In this document: positions 32,401-46,161 of the stretch, in pieces
Position numbering within the stretch: position 1 is the first letter of the stretch
Layout: the number at the start of each line of letters is the position of its first letter
From: Odiellus spinosus
Taxonomy: Eukaryota; Arthropoda; Arachnida; Opiliones; Phalangiidae
NCBI GenBank assembly: GCA_963920705.1
Contig: CAWUCO010000289.1
Coordinates: forward strand, 868,001-932,000
Direction of reading: 5' to 3'
DNA length: 64,000 nt
Made by a program: the position numbers and the translations under genes
Notes under the pieces: model-generated
Database searches by the model: none
Seen by the model: the letters and a program-made list of their open reading frames with translations, nothing else
What the model was told of the DNA's origin: nothing

Positions 32401-33903
32401 AGATTGGGTTTAAAGCACATTCCAGTCACGGAACTCAAGTACATGAAAATCAAAGTAGGTAATGGAGAAGTTTAAGTTAGGTATACGGGTACATTCGCTC
32501 CAAAAGTCAAGTGCAAATCACCCATAAGACCTTACATTATATGAGGCTTTTACGCAGGCCTTAAGGTTATGTACAAGTACGAAGCCCAAACACACGTGTA
32601 TTAGCTCTCCTCGACACCGAGGTAAAGGAGGTATCACTCCACGGAGAGAAACGCCAGTCGAAGCAGCTAAGAGCCGCTGTCGAATTACCATCACACTAGT
32701 GAATTGGTACGGCGAGCGAAAAGGTAACCAGCTCTTCGATCCCAGCTTTTTCTCTGACGGCCGAAATAGTATTTCACGCTTTTATATATGCGATAAACAA
32801 AATAAAAAAAAAAACACCTACACATTTTAATAACTGAGGCTAAGCTAAAAAATTAAATCAATCAATTAAAATAGATAAAAAACAAGACTACTTCCATATG
32901 CGTAGAAGTTGAACTGTATTAGTTTTCCAATCCACCCTGAGTTTGCAGCAAGCCTAAGCCTACAATACCTTTATACCTATGTTTTTGGACTAAATGGTAC
33001 ATGGAAAATAGCTTAACGCGTGCTGCCAACTCGAGCTGGTATTGAACACACAAATTTCACAAAATTCTTAGACAATTTCTTAAATATCTTCTAAAATAAC
33101 ATTTAATTTTAATTTAATTTTCAGCGAAATTATTAATTAGACTAAGTTAAGTAATTTAAGAAATTTTAATTATATAGTTTAAATGAACATTTCGTTTCAA
33201 TTCACTGAAAGATACCACGCCATAAGGCTACAACGCGTTAGTGTAAAAAAAGTGGTATATAAGGCGAGCGAAAAACATTATTAGGTATCTGTAACTTAAA
33301 GCTGTGAAGAAAGGGGAACCCACCCCCTGTTCAATGTCTGGAGGTAGTTATTACACCAGGCGCTCAGTGTAGCTACGAACGAAAATCTGACCCGTAGAGG
33401 GGGCGAGTTGATGGTTGATGTGGACCATATTAGTGAGGGACGCCTCGCTAATATGGCCCGCTGAGATCGGAAACTGAAGGTTGGACCTTGGTGCGTTTGG
33501 ATGGTCGGAGGTGATTATAACAGTGGGAGACGTCCCATTGTGTATAATCGCCTTCAACTGCCCAGCATCGAGGTTTGATGTGGATGGTGGAAGGCGATAA
33601 TATGCAATGGGAGACGTCCACGGTTGCATAAAATCGCACGACACCTGAAGCTTATCCATGTGGCAGCCTGATTATAGGAATTCCCGTTGAACGGAATTGA
33701 ACGATAAGATGGCATGTTTACGTCTTGAGTCCCAAGATTTTTGCTCTATGTGCTAGGTCACGTGATATCCGGTTACACAGGATATCCGCTTACACCGGAA
33801 GTGACAGACACACAGACACACAGACACACAGACACACAGACACACAGACACACAGACACGACGAACGTAAAACCTCCCCGTGAACAAGTTCACTCGGGGA
33901 GGT
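29419..33903 (-). mobile_element. 4.46-kb element, copy 2, inverted, inserted in the tRNA array
   Basis: Collinear with 689-5152 in reverse orientation, at high identity. The insertion interrupts a spacer at GGATTCAA/AAATCC, inside the T5-GATT-A5 hairpin of the unit, and the spacer continues on the other side. Extra A residues at the junction allow at most a 1-2-bp duplication. Differences from copy 1 include a shorter TCTGTGTG tract, an 8-bp insertion that breaks the 118-residue frame (about 33645), and about 22 extra bases near 32525-32548. All landmark palindromes and both TATA boxes are kept. Confidence 0.85.
33872..33903. repeat. terminal hairpin of element copy 2
   Basis: Reverse complement of 689-720, abutting the array sequence AAAAATCC. 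Confidence 0.8.
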
Positions 33904-36184
33904 AAAAATCCTCTCGTTATTGGTGAACTTCAAGAATTAAACCAAGGAACCGAGCATCGGTGGTTCATTGGTAGAATGCTCGCCTGCCACGCGGGCCGAT
34001 GCAACTTTTTGGATTCAAAAATCCTCTCGTTATTGGTGAACTTCAAGAATTAAACCAAGGAACCGAGCATCGGTGGTTCAGTGGTAGAATGCTCGCCTGC
34101 CACGCTGGCGGCCCGGGTTCGGTTCCCGGCCGATGCAACTATTTGGATTCAAAAATCGTCTCATTATTGGTGAACTTCAAGAATTAAACCAAGGAACCGA
34201 GCATGGGTGGTTCAGTGGTAGAATGCTCGCCTGCCACGCGGGCCGATGCAACTTTTTGGATTCAAAAATCCTCTCGTTATTGGTGAACTTCAAGAATTAA
34301 ACCAAGGAACCGAGCATCGGTGGTTCATTGGTAGAATGCTCGCCTGCCACGCGGGCCGATGCAACTTTTTGGATTCAAAAATCCTCTCGTTATTGGTGAA
34401 CTTCAAGAATTAAACCAAGGAACCGAGCATCGGTGGTTCAGTGGTTGAATGCTCGCCTGCCACGCGGGCCGATGCAACTTTTTGGATTCAAAAATCCTCT
34501 CGTTATTGGTGAACTTCAAGAATTAAACCAAGGAACCGAGCATCGGTGGTTCAGTGGTAGAATGCTCGCCTGCCACGCGGGCCGATGCAACTTTTTGGAT
34601 TCAAAAATCCTCTCGTTATTGGTGAACTTCAAGAATTAAACCAAGGAACCGAGCATCGGTGGTTCAGTGGTTGAATGCTCGCCTGCCACGCGGGCCGATG
34701 CAACTTTTTGGATTCAAAAATCCTCTCGTTATTGGTGAACTTCAAGAATTAAACCAAGGAACCGAGCATCGGTGGTTCAGTGGTAGAATGCTCGCCTGCC
34801 ACGCGGGCCGATGCAACTTTTTGGATTCAAAAATCCTCTCGTTATTGGTGAACTTCAAGAATTAAACCAAGGAACCGAGCATCGGTGGTTCATTGGTAGA
34901 ATGCTCGCCTGCCACGCGGGCGGCCCGGGTTCGATTCCTGGCCGATGCAACTTTTTGGATTCAAAAATCCTCTCGTTATTGGTGAACTTCAAGAATTAAA
35001 CCAAGGAACCGAGCATCGGTGGTTCAGTGGTTGAATGCTCGCCTGCCACGCGGGCCGATGCAACTTTTTGGATTCAAAAATCCTCTCGTTATTGGTGAAC
35101 TTCAAGAATTAAACCAAGGAACCGAGCATCGGTGGTTCAGTGGTAGAATTTTCGCCTGCCACGCGGGTGGCTCGGGTTCGGTTCCCGGCCGATGCAACTT
35201 TTTGGATTCAAAAATCCTCTCATTATTGGTGAACTTCAAGAATTAAACCAAGGAACCGAGCATCGGTAGTTCAGTGGTAGAATGCTCGCCTGCCACGCGG
35301 GCCGATGCAACTTTTTGGATTCAAAAATCCTCTCGTTATTGGTGAACTTCAAGAATTAAACCAAGGAACCGAGCATCGGTGGTTCAGTGGTAGAATGCTC
35401 GCCTGCCACGCGGGCCGATGCAACTTTTTGGATTCAAAAATCCTCCCATTATTGGTGAACTTCAAGAATTAAACCAAGGAACCGAGCATCGGTAGTTCAG
35501 TGGTAGAATGCTCGCCTGCCACGCGGGCCGATGCAACTTTTTGGATTCAAAAATCCTCTCGTTATTGGTGAACTTCAAGAATTAAACCAAGGAACCGAGC
35601 ATCGGTGGTTCAGTGGTTGAATGCTCGCCTGCCACGCGGGCCGATGCAACTTTTTGGATTCAAAAATCCTCTCGTTATTGGTGAACTTCAAGAATTAAAC
35701 CAAGGAACCGAGCATCGGTGGTTCAGTGGTAGAATGCTCACCTGCCACGCGGGCCGATGCAACTTTTTGGATTCAAAAATCCTCTCGTTATTGGTGAACT
35801 TCAAGAATTAAACCAAGGAACCGAGCATCGGTAGTTCAGTGGTAGAATGCTCGCCTGCCACGCGGGCGGCCCGGGTTCGATTCCCGGCCGATGCAACTAT
35901 TTGGATTCAAAAATCCTCTCATTATTGGTGAACTTCAAGAATTAAACCAAGGAACCGAGCATCGGTGGTTCAGTGGTAGAATGCTCGCCTGCCACGCGGG
36001 CCGATGGAACTTTTTGGATTCAAAAATCCTCTCGTTATTGGTGAACTTCAAGAATTAAACCAAGGAACCGAGCATCGGTGGTTCAGTGGTAGAATGCTCG
36101 CCTGCCACGCGGGCCGATGCAACTTTTTGGATTCAAAAATCCTCTCGTTATTGGTGAACTTCAAGAATTAAACCAAGGAACCGA

Positions 36185-36255
36185 GCATCGGTAGTTCAGT
36201 GGTAGAATGCTCGCATGCTACGCGGGCGGCCCGGGTTCGATTCCCGGCCGATGCA
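36185..36255 (+). tRNA. full-length tRNA-Gly body with anticodon GCT
   Basis: All arms are present. The anticodon loop is ATGCTAC, so the anticodon reads GCT (serine, AGC/AGU codons), with A at position 32. D-arm variant GTAG. Followed by TATTT. Confidence 0.7.
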
Positions 36256-36544
36256 ACTATTTGGATTCAAAAATCCTCTCATTATTGGTGAACTTCAAGA
36301 ATTAAACCAAGGAACAGAGCATCGGTGGTTCAGTGGTAGAATGCTCGCCTGCCACGCGGGCCGATGCAACTTTTTGGATTCAAAAATCCTCTCGTTATTG
36401 GTGAACTTCAAGAATTAAACCAAGGAACCGAGCATCGGTGGTTCAGTGGTAGAATGCTCGCCTGCCACGCGGGCCGATGCAACTTTTTGGATTCAAAAAT
36501 CCTCTCGTTATTGGTGAACTTCAAGAATTAAACCAAGGAACCGA

Positions 36545-36615
36545 GCATCGGTGGTTCAGTGGTAGAATGCTCGCCTGCCACGCGGGCGGCCCGGGTTCGA
36601 TTCCCGGCCGATGCA
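36545..36615 (+). tRNA. tRNA-Gly(GCC), intact body, terminator altered
   Basis: Full consensus, followed by ACTATTT. Confidence 0.85.
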
Positions 36616-37017
36616 ACTATTTGGATTCAAAAATCCTCTCATTATTGGTGAACTTCAAGAATTAAACCAAGGAACCGAGCATCGGTGGTTCAGTGGTAGA
36701 ATGCTCGCCAGCCACGCGGGCCGATGCAAATTTTTGGATTCAAAAATCCTCTCATTATTGGTGAACTTCAAGAATTAAACCAAGGAACCGAGCATCGGTG
36801 GTTCTGTGGTAGAATGCTCGCCTGCCACGCGGGCCGATGCAACTTTTTGGATTCAAAAATCCTCTCGTTATTGGTGAACTTCAAGAATTAAACCAAGGAA
36901 CCGAGCATCGGTGGTTCATTGGTAGAATGCTCGCCTGCCACGCGGGCCGATGCAACTTTTTGGATTCAAAAATCCTCTCGTTATTGGTGAACTTCAAGAA
37001 TTAAACCAAGGAACCGT

Positions 37018-37088
37018 GCATCGGTGGTTCAGTGGTAGAATGCTCGCCTGCAACGCTGGCGGCCCGGGTTCGATTCCCGGCCGATGCA
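37018..37088 (+). tRNA. full-length tRNA-Gly body with anticodon GCA
   Basis: The loop is CTGCAAC (anticodon GCA, cysteine). The anticodon stem also carries GCTGG, which mispairs one position. Followed by TATTT. Confidence 0.55.
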
Positions 37089-38231
37089 ACTATTTGGATT
37101 CAAAAATCCTCCCATTATTGGTGAACTTCAAGAATTAAACCAAGGAACCGAGCATCGGTGGTTCAGTGGTAGAATGCTCGCCTGCCACGCGGGCCGATGC
37201 AACTTTTTGGATTCAAAAATCCTCTCGTTATTGGTGAACTTCAACAATTAAACAAAGGAACCGAGGATCGGTAGTTCAGTGGTAGAATGCTCGCCTGCCA
37301 CGCGGGCGGCCCGGGTTCGATTCCCGGCCGATGCGACTATTTGGATTCAAAAATCCTCTCATTATTGGTGAACTTCAAGAATTAAACCAAGGAACCGAGC
37401 ATCGGTGATTCAGTGGTAGAATGCTCGCCTGCCACGCGGGCCGATGCAACTTTTTGGATTCAAAAATCCTCTTGTTATTGGTGAACTTCAAGAATTAAAC
37501 CAAGGAACCGAGCATCGGTGGTTCAGTGGTAGAATGCTCGCCTGCCACGCGGGCGGCCCGGGTTCGATTCCCGGCCCATGCAACTATTTGGATTCAAAAA
37601 TCCTCTCATTATTGGTGAACTTCAAGAATTAAACCAAGGAACCGAGCATCGGTGGTTCAGTGGTAGAATGCTCGCCTGCCACGCGGGCCGATGCAAATTT
37701 TTGGATTCAAAAATCCTCTCATTATTGGTGAACTTCAAGAATTAAACCAAGGAACCGAGCATCGGTGGTTCTGTGGTAGAATGCTCGCCTGCCACGCGGG
37801 CCGATGCAACTTTTTGGATTCAAAAATCCTCTCGTTATTGGTGAACTTCAAGAATTAAACCAAGGAACCGTGCATCGGTGGTTCAGTGGTAGAATGCTCG
37901 CCTGCCACGCTGGCGGTCCGGGTTCGATTCCCGGCCGATGCAACTATTTGGATTCAAAAATCCTCTCGTTATTGGTGAACTTCAAGAATTAAACCAAGGA
38001 ACCGAGCATCGGTGGTTCATTGGTAGAATGCTCGCCTGCCACGCGGGCCGATGCAACTTTTTGGATTCAAAAATCCTCTCGTTATTGGTGAACTTCAAGA
38101 ATTAAACCAAGGAACCGAGCATCGGTGGTTCAGTGGTAGAATGCTCGCCTGCCACGCGGGCCGATGCAACCTTTTGGATTCAAAAATCCTCTCGTTATTG
38201 GTGAACTTCAAGAATTAAACCAAGGAACCGA

Positions 38232-38302
38232 GCATCGGTGGTTCAGTGGTAGAATGCTCGCCTGCCACGCGGGCGGCCCGGGTTCGATTCCCGGCCGATG
38301 CA
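38232..38302 (+). tRNA. tRNA-Gly(GCC), intact body, terminator altered
   Basis: Full consensus, followed by ACTATTT. Confidence 0.85.
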
Positions 38303-41132
38303 ACTATTTGGATTCAAAAATCCTCTCATTATTGGTGAACTTCAAGAATTAAACCAAGGAACCGAGCATCGGTGGTTCAGTGGTAGAATGCTCGCCAGCC
38401 ACGCGGGCCGATGCAAATTTTTGGATTCAAAAATCCTCTCATTATTGGTGAACTTCAAGAATTAAACCAAGGAACCGAGCATCGGTGGTTCTGTGGTAGA
38501 ATGATCGCCTGCCACGCGGGCCGATGCAACTTTTTGGATTCAAAAATCCTCTCGTTATTGGTGAACTTCAAGAATTAAACCAAGGAACCGAGCATCGGTG
38601 GTTCATTGGTAGAATGCTCGCCTGCCACGCGGGCCGATGCAACTTTTTGGATTCAAAAATCCTCTCGTTATTGGTGAACTTCAAGAATTGAACCAAGCAA
38701 CCGTGCATCGGTGGTTCAGTGGTAGAATGCTCGCCTGCCACGCTGGCGGCCCGGGTTCGACTCCCGGCCGATGCAACTATTTGGATTCAAAAATCCTCCC
38801 ATTATTGGTGAACTTCAAGAATTAAACCAAGGAACCGAGCATCGGTGGTTCAGTGGTAGAATGCTCGCCTGCCACGCGGGCCGATGCAACTTTTTGGATT
38901 CAAAAATCCTCTCGTTATTGGTGAACTTCAACAATTAAACAAAGGAACCGAGGATCGGTAGTTCAGTGGTAGAATGCTCGCCTGCCACGCGGGCGGCCCG
39001 GGTTCGATTCCCGGCCGATGCAACTATTTGGATTCAAAAATCCTCTCATTATTGGTGAACTTCAAAAATTAAACCAAGGAACCGAGCATCGGTGATTCAG
39101 TGGTAGAATGCTCGCCTGCCACGCGGGCCGATGCAAATTTTTGGATTCAAAAATCCTCTCATTATTGGTGAACTTCAAGAATTAAACCAAGGAACCGAGC
39201 ATCGGTGGTTCTGTGGTAGAATGCTCGCCTGCCACGCGGGCCGATGCAACTTTTTGGATTCAAAAATCCTCTCGTTATTGGTGAACTTCAAGAATTAAAC
39301 CAAGGAACCGTGCATCGGTGGTTCAGTGGTAGAATGCTCGCCTGCCACGCTGGCGGTCCGGGTTCGATTCCCGGCCGATGCAACTATTTGGATTCAAAAA
39401 TCCTCTCGTTATTGGTGAACTTCAAGAATTAAGCCAAGGAACCGAGCATCGGTGGTTCATTGGTAGAATGCTCGCCTGCCACGCGGGCCGATGCAACTTT
39501 TTGGATTCAAAAATCCTCTCGTTATTGGTGAACTTCAAGAATTAAACCAAGGAACCGTGCATCGGTGGTTCAGTGGTAGAATGCTCGCCTGCCACGCTGG
39601 CGGCCCGGGTTCGATTCCCGGCCGATGCAACTATTTGGATTCAAAAATCCTCTCATTATTGGTGAACTTCAAGAATTAAACCAAGGAACCGAGCATCGGT
39701 GGTTCAGTGGTAGAATGCTCGCCTGCCACGCGGGCCGATGCAAATTTTTGGATTCAAAAATCCTCTCATTATTGGTGAACTTCAAGAATTAAACCAAGGA
39801 ACCGAGCATCGGTGGTTCTGTGGTAGAATGCTCGCCTGCCACGCGGGCCGATGCAACTTTTTGGATTCAAAAATCCTCTCGTTATTGGTGAACTTCAAGA
39901 ATTAAACCAAGGAACCGTGCATCGGTGGTTCAGTGGTAGAATGCTCGCCTGCCACGCTGGCGGTCCGGGTTCGATTCCCGGCCGATGCAACTATTTGGAT
40001 TCAAAAATCCTCTCGTTATTGGTGAACTTCAAGAATTAAACCAAGGAACCGAGCATCGGTGGTTCATTGGTAGAATGCTCGCCTGCCACGCGGGCCGATG
40101 CAACTTTTTGGATTCAAAAATCCTCTCGTTATTGGTGAACTTCAAGAATTAAACCAAGGAACCGTGCATCGGTGGTTCAGTGGTAGAATGCTCGCCTGCC
40201 ACGCTGGCGGCCTGGGTTCGATTCCCGGCCGATGCAACTATTTGGATTCAAAAATCCTCTCATTATTGGTGAACTTCAAGAATTAAACCAAGGAACAGAG
40301 CATCGGTGGTTCAGTGGTAGAATGCTCGCCTGCCACGCGGGCCGATGCAACTTTTTGGATTCAAAAATCCTCTCGTTATTGGTGAACTTCAAGAATTAAA
40401 CCAAGGAACCGAGCATCGGTGGTTCAGTGGTAGAATGCTCGCCTGCCACGCGGGCCGATGCAACTTTTTGGATTCAAAAATCCTCTCGTTATTGGTGAAC
40501 TTCAAGAATTAAACCAAGGAACCGAGCATCGGTGGTTCAGTGGTAGAATGCTCGCCTGCCACGCTGGCGGTCCGGGTTCGATTCCCGGCCGATGCAACTA
40601 TTTGGATTCAAAAATCCTCTCGTTATTGGTGAACTTCAAGAATTAAGCCAAGGAACCGAGCATCGGTGGTTCATTGGTAGAATGCTCGCCTGCCACGCGG
40701 GCCGATGCAACTTTTTGGATTCAAAAATCCTCTCGTTATTGGTGAACTTCAAGAATTAAACCAAGGAACCGTGCATCGGTGGTTCAGTGGTAGAATGCTC
40801 GCCTGCCACGCGGGCGGCCCGGGTTCGATTCCCGGCCGATGCAACTATTTGGATTCAAAAATCCTCTCATTATTGGTGAACTTCAAGAATTAAACCAAGG
40901 AACCGAGCATCGGTGGTTCAGTGGTAGAATGCTCGCCTGCCACGCGGGCCGATGCAAATTTTTGGATTCAAAAATCCTCTCATTATTGGTGAACTTCAAG
41001 AATTAAACCAAGGAACCGAGCATCGGTGGTTCTGTGGTAGAATGCTCGCCTGCCACGCGGGCCGATGCAACTTTTTGGATTCAAAAATCCTCTCGTTATT
41101 GGTGAACTTCAAGAATTAAACCAAGGAACCGA

Positions 41133-41203
41133 GCATCGGTGGTTCAGTGGTAGAATGCTCGCCTGCCACGCGGGCGGCCCGGGTTCGATTCCCGGCCGAT
41201 GCA
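41133..41203 (+). tRNA. tRNA-Gly(GCC), intact body, terminator altered
   Basis: Full consensus, followed by ACTATTT. Neighbouring full copies in this 607-bp repeat region carry GCTGG in the anticodon stem. Confidence 0.85.
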
Positions 41204-42705
41204 ACTATTTGGATTCAAAAATCCTCTCATTATTGGTGAACTTCAAGAATTAAACCAAGGAACCGAGCATCGGTGGTTCAGTGGTAGAATGCTCGCCAGC
41301 CACGCGGGCCGATGCAAATTTTTGGATTCAAAAATCCTCTCATTATTGGTGAACTTCAAGAATTAAACCAAGGAACCGAGCATCGGTGGTTCTGTGGTAG
41401 AATGCTCGCCTGCCACGCGGGCCGATGCAACTTTTTGGATTCAAAAATCCTCTCGTTATTGGTGAACTTCAAGAATTAAACCAAGGAACCGAGCATCGGT
41501 GGTCATTGGTAGAATGCTCGCCTGCCACGCGGGCCGATGCAACTTTTTGGATTCAAAAATCCTCTCGTTATTGGTGAACTTCAAGAATTAAACCAAGCAA
41601 CCGTGCATCGGTGGTTCAGTGGTAGAATGCTCGCCTGCCACGCTGGCGGCCCGGGTTCGATTCCCGGCCGATGCAACTATTTGGATTCAAAAATCCTTCC
41701 ATTATTGGTTAACTTCAAGAATTAAACCAAGGAACCGAGCATCGGTGGTTCAGTGGTAGAATGCTCGCCTGCCACGCGGGCCGATGCAACTTTTTGGATT
41801 CAAAAATCCTCTCGTTATTGGTGAACTTCAACAATTAAACAAAGGAACCGAGGATCGGTAGTTCAGTGGTAGAATGCTCGCCTGCCACGCGGGCGGCCCG
41901 GGTTCGATTCCCGGCCGATGCAACTATTTGGATTCAAAAATCCTCTCATTATTGGTGAACTTCAAAAATTAAACCAAGGAACCGAGCATCGGTGATTCAG
42001 TGGTAGAATGCTCGCCTGCCACGCGGGCCGATGCAAACTTTTGGATTCAAAAATCCTCTCATTATTGGTGAACTTCAAGAATTAAACCAAGGAACCGAGC
42101 ATCGGTGGTTCTGTGGTAGAATGCTCGCCTGCCACGCGGGCCGATGCAACTTTTTGGATTCAAAAATCCTCTCGTTATTGGTGAACTTCAAGAATTAAAC
42201 CAAGGAACCGTGCATCGGTGGTTCAGTGGTAGAATGCTCGCCTGCCACGCTGGCGGTCCGGGTTCGATTCCCGGCCGATGCAACTATTTGGATTCAAAAA
42301 TCCTCTCGTTATTGGTGAACTTCAAGAATTAAGCCAAGGAACCGAGCATCGGTGGTTCATTGGTAGAATGCTCGCCTGCCACGCGGGCCGATGCAACTTT
42401 TTGGATTCAAAAATCCTCTCGTTATTGGTGAACTTCAAGAATTAAACCAAGGAACCGTGCATCGGTGGTTCAGTGGTAGAATGCTCGCCTGCCACGCTGG
42501 CGGCCCGGGTTCGATTCCCGGCTGATGCAACTATTTGGATTCAAAAATCCTCTCATTATTGGTGAACTTCAAGAATTAAACCAAGGAACCGAGCATCGGT
42601 GTTTCAGTGGTAGAATGCTCGCCTGCCACGCGGGCCGATGCAACTTTTTGGATTCAAAAATCCTCTCGTTATTGGTGAACTTCAAGAATTAAACCAAGGA
42701 ACCGA

Positions 42706-42776
42706 GCATCGGTGGTTCAGTGGTAGAATGCTCGCCTGCCACGCGGGCGGCCCGGGTTCGATTCCCGGCCGATGCA
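42706..42776 (+). tRNA. tRNA-Gly(GCC), intact
   Basis: Full consensus with T5 terminator. Immediately followed, one 134-bp unit later, by the GCT-anticodon copy at 42840. Confidence 0.9.
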
Positions 42777-42839
42777 ACTTTTTGGATTCAAAAATCCACT
42801 CGTTATTGGTGAACTTCAAGAATTAAACCAAGGAACCGA

Positions 42840-42910
42840 GCATCGGTGGTTCAGTGGTAGAATGCTCGCATGCTACGCGGGCGGCCCGGGTTCGATTCCC
42901 GGCCGATGCA
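42840..42910 (+). tRNA. full-length tRNA-Gly body with anticodon GCT
   Basis: Identical to consensus except loop ATGCTAC (anticodon GCT). A box and B box intact. Terminator TATTT. Confidence 0.7.
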
Positions 42911-43333
42911 ACTATTTGGATTCAAAAATCCTCTCATTATTGGTGAACTTCAAGAATTAAACCAAGGAACCGAGCATCGGTGGTTCAGTGGTAGAATGCT
43001 CGCCTGCCACGCGGGCCGATGCAACTTTTTGGATTCAAAAATCCTCTCGTTATTGGTGAACTTCAAGAATTAAACAAAAGAACCGAGCATCGGTGGTTCA
43101 GTGGTAGAATGCTCGCCTGCCACGCGGGCGGCCCGGGTTCGATTCCCGGCCGATGCAACTTTTTGGATTCAAAAATCCTCTCATTATTGGTGAACTTCAA
43201 GAATTAAACCAAGGAACCGAGCATCGGTGGTACAGTGGTAGAATGCTCGCCTGCCACGCGGGCCGATGCAACTTTTTGGATTCAAAAATCCTCTCGTTAT
43301 TGGTGAACTTCAAGAATTAAACCAAGGAACCGA

Positions 43334-43404
43334 GCATCGGTGGTTCAGTGGTAGAATGCTCGCCTGCCACGCGGGCGGCCCGGGTTCGATTCCCGGCCGA
43401 TGCA
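43334..43404 (+). tRNA. tRNA-Gly(GCC), intact body, terminator altered
   Basis: Full consensus, followed by ACTATTT. Confidence 0.85.
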
Positions 43405-44319
43405 ACTATTTGGATTCAAAAATCCTCTCATTATTGGTGAACTTCAAGAATTAAACCAAGGAACCGAGCATCGGTGGTTCAGTGGTAGAATGCTCGCCTG
43501 CCACGCGGGCCGATGCAAATTTTTGGATTCAAAAATCCTCTCATTATTGGTGAACTTCAAGAATTAAACCAAGGAACCGAGCATCGGTGGTTCTGTGGTA
43601 GAATGCTCGCCTGCCACGCGGGCCGATGCAACTTTTTGGATTCAAAAATCCTCTCGTTATTGGTGAACTTCAAGAATTAAACCAAGGAACCGTGCATCGG
43701 TGGTTCAGTGGTAGAATGCTCGCCTGCCACGCTGGCGGTCCGGGTTCGATTCCCGGCCGATGCAACTATTTGGATTCAAAAATCCTCTCGTTATTGGTGA
43801 ACTTCAAGAATTAAGCCAAGGAACCGAGCATCGGTGGTTCATTGGTAGAATGCTCGCCTGCCACGCGGGCCGATGCAACTTTTTGGATTCAAAAATCCTC
43901 TCGTTATTGGTGAACTTCAAGAATTAAACCAAGGAACCGTGCATCGGTGGTTCAGTGGTAGAATGCTCGCCTGCCACGCTGGCGGCCCGGGTTCGATTCC
44001 CGGCCGATGCAACTATTTGGATTCAAAAATCCTCAATATTGGTGAACTTCAAGAATTAAACCAAGGAACCGAGCATCGGTGTTTCAGTGGTAGAATGCTC
44101 GCCTGCCACGCGGGCCGATGCAACTTTTTGGATTCAAAAATCCTCTCGTTATTGGTGAACTTCAAGAATTAAACCAAGGAACCGAGCATCGGTGGTTCAG
44201 TGGTAGAATGCTCGCCTGCCACGCGGGCGGCCCGGGTTCGATTCCCGGCCGATGCAACTTTTTGGATTCAAAAATCCACTCGTTATTGGTGAACTTCAAG
44301 AATTAAACCAAGGAACCGA

Positions 44320-44390
44320 GCATCGGTGGTTCAGTGGTAGAATGCTCGCATGCTACGCGGGCGGCCCGGGTTCGATTCCCGGCCGATGCA
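44320..44390 (+). tRNA. full-length tRNA-Gly body with anticodon GCT
   Basis: Copy of the 42840 unit, 1480 bp downstream, with the same loop and the TATTT terminator. Confidence 0.7.
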
Positions 44391-44566
44391 ACTATTTGGA
44401 TTCAAAAATCCTCTCATTATTGGTGAACTTCAAGAATTAAACCAAGGAACAGAGCATCGGTGGTTCAGTGGTAGAATGCTCGCCTGCCACGCGGGCCGAG
44501 GCAACTTTTTGGATTCAAAAATCCTCTCGTTATTGGTGAACTTCAAGAATTAAACCAAGGAACCGA

Positions 44567-44637
44567 GCATCGGTGGTTCAGTGGTAGAATGCTCGCCTGC
44601 CACGCGGGCGGCCCGGGTTCGATTCCCGGCCGATGCA
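44567..44637 (+). tRNA. tRNA-Gly(GCC), intact
   Basis: Full consensus with T5 terminator. Confidence 0.9.
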
Positions 44638-45060
44638 ACTTTTTGGATTCAAAAATCCTCTCATTATTGGTGAACTTCAAGAATTAAACCAAGGAACCGA
44701 GCATCGGTGGTTCAGTGGTAGAATGCTCGCCTGCCACGCGGGCCGATGCAACTTTTTGGATTCAAAAATCCTCTCGTTATTGGTGAACTTCAAGAATTAA
44801 ACAAAAGAACCGAGCATCGGTGGTTCAGTGGTAGAATACTCGCCTGCCACGCGGGCGGCCCGGGTTCGATTCCCGGCCGATGCAACTTTTTGGATTCAAA
44901 AATCCTCTCATTATTGGTGAACTTCAAGAATTAAACCAAGGAACCGAGCATCGGTGGTACAGTGGTAGAATGCTCGCCTGCCACGCGGGCCGATGCAACT
45001 TTTTGGATTCAAAAATCCTCTCGTTATTGGTGAACTTCAAGAATTAAACCAAGGAACCGA

Positions 45061-45131
45061 GCATCGGTGGTTCAGTGGTAGAATGCTCGCCTGCCACGCG
45101 GGCGGCCCGGGTTCGATTCCCGGCCGATGCA
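45061..45131 (+). tRNA. tRNA-Gly(GCC), intact
   Basis: Full consensus with T5 terminator. Confidence 0.9.
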
Positions 45132-45441
45132 ACTTTTTGGATTCAAAAATCCTCTCATTATTGGTGAACTTCAAGAATTAAACCAAGGAACCGAGCATCG
45201 GTGGTACAGTGGTAGAATGCTCGCCTGCCACGCGGGCCGATGCAACTTTTTGGATTCAAAAATCCTCTCGTTATTGGTGAACTTCAAGAATTAAACCAAG
45301 GAACCGAGCATCGGTGGTTCAGTGGTAGAATGCTCGCCTGCCACGCGGGCGGCCCGGGTTCGATTCCCGGCCGATGCAACTTTTCGGATTCAAAAATCCA
45401 CTCGTTATTGGTGAACTTCAAGAATTAAACCAAGGAACCGA

Positions 45442-45512
45442 GCATCGGTGGTTCAGTGGTAGAATGCTCGCATGCTACGCGGGCGGCCCGGGTTCGATTC
45501 CCGGCCGATGCA
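45442..45512 (+). tRNA. full-length tRNA-Gly body with anticodon GCT
   Basis: Third copy of the 42840 type, 1122 bp after 44320. Confidence 0.7.
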
Positions 45513-45688
45513 ACTATTTGGATTCAAAAATCCTCTCATTATTGGTGAACTTCAAGAATTAAACCAAGGAACAGAGCATCGGTGGTTCAGTGGTAGAATG
45601 CTCGCCTGCCACGCGGGCCGAGGCAACTTTTTGGATTCAAAAATCCTCTCGTTATTGGTGAACTTCAAGAATTAAACCAAGGAACCGA

Positions 45689-45759
45689 GCATCGGTGGTT
45701 CAGTGGTAGAATGCTCGCCTGCCACGCGGGCGGCCCGGGTTCGATTCCCGGCCGATGCA
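45689..45759 (+). tRNA. tRNA-Gly(GCC), intact
   Basis: Full consensus with T5 terminator. Confidence 0.9.
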
Positions 45760-46090
45760 ACTTTTTGGATTCAAAAATCCTCTCATTATTGGTGAACTTC
45801 AAGAATTAAACCAAGGAACCGAGCATCGGTGGTTCAGTGGTAGAATGCTCGCCTGCCACGCGGGCGGACCGGGTTTGATTCCCGGCCGACGCAACTTTTT
45901 GGATTCAAAAATCCTCTCGTTATTGGTGAACTTCAAGAATTAAACCAAAGAACCGAGCATCGGTGGTTCAGTGGTAGAACGCTCGCCTGCCACGCGGGCG
46001 GACCGGGTTTGATTCGCGGCCGATGCAACTTTTTGGATTCAAAAATCCTCTCGTTATTGGTGAACTTCAAGAATTAAACCAAGGAACCGA

Positions 46091-46161
46091 GCATCGGTGG
46101 TTCAGTGGTAGAATGCTCGCCTGCCACGCGGGCGGCCCGGGTTCGATTCCCGGCCGATGCA
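46091..46161 (+). tRNA. tRNA-Gly(GCC), intact body, terminator altered
   Basis: Full consensus, followed by ACTATTT. Confidence 0.85.
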
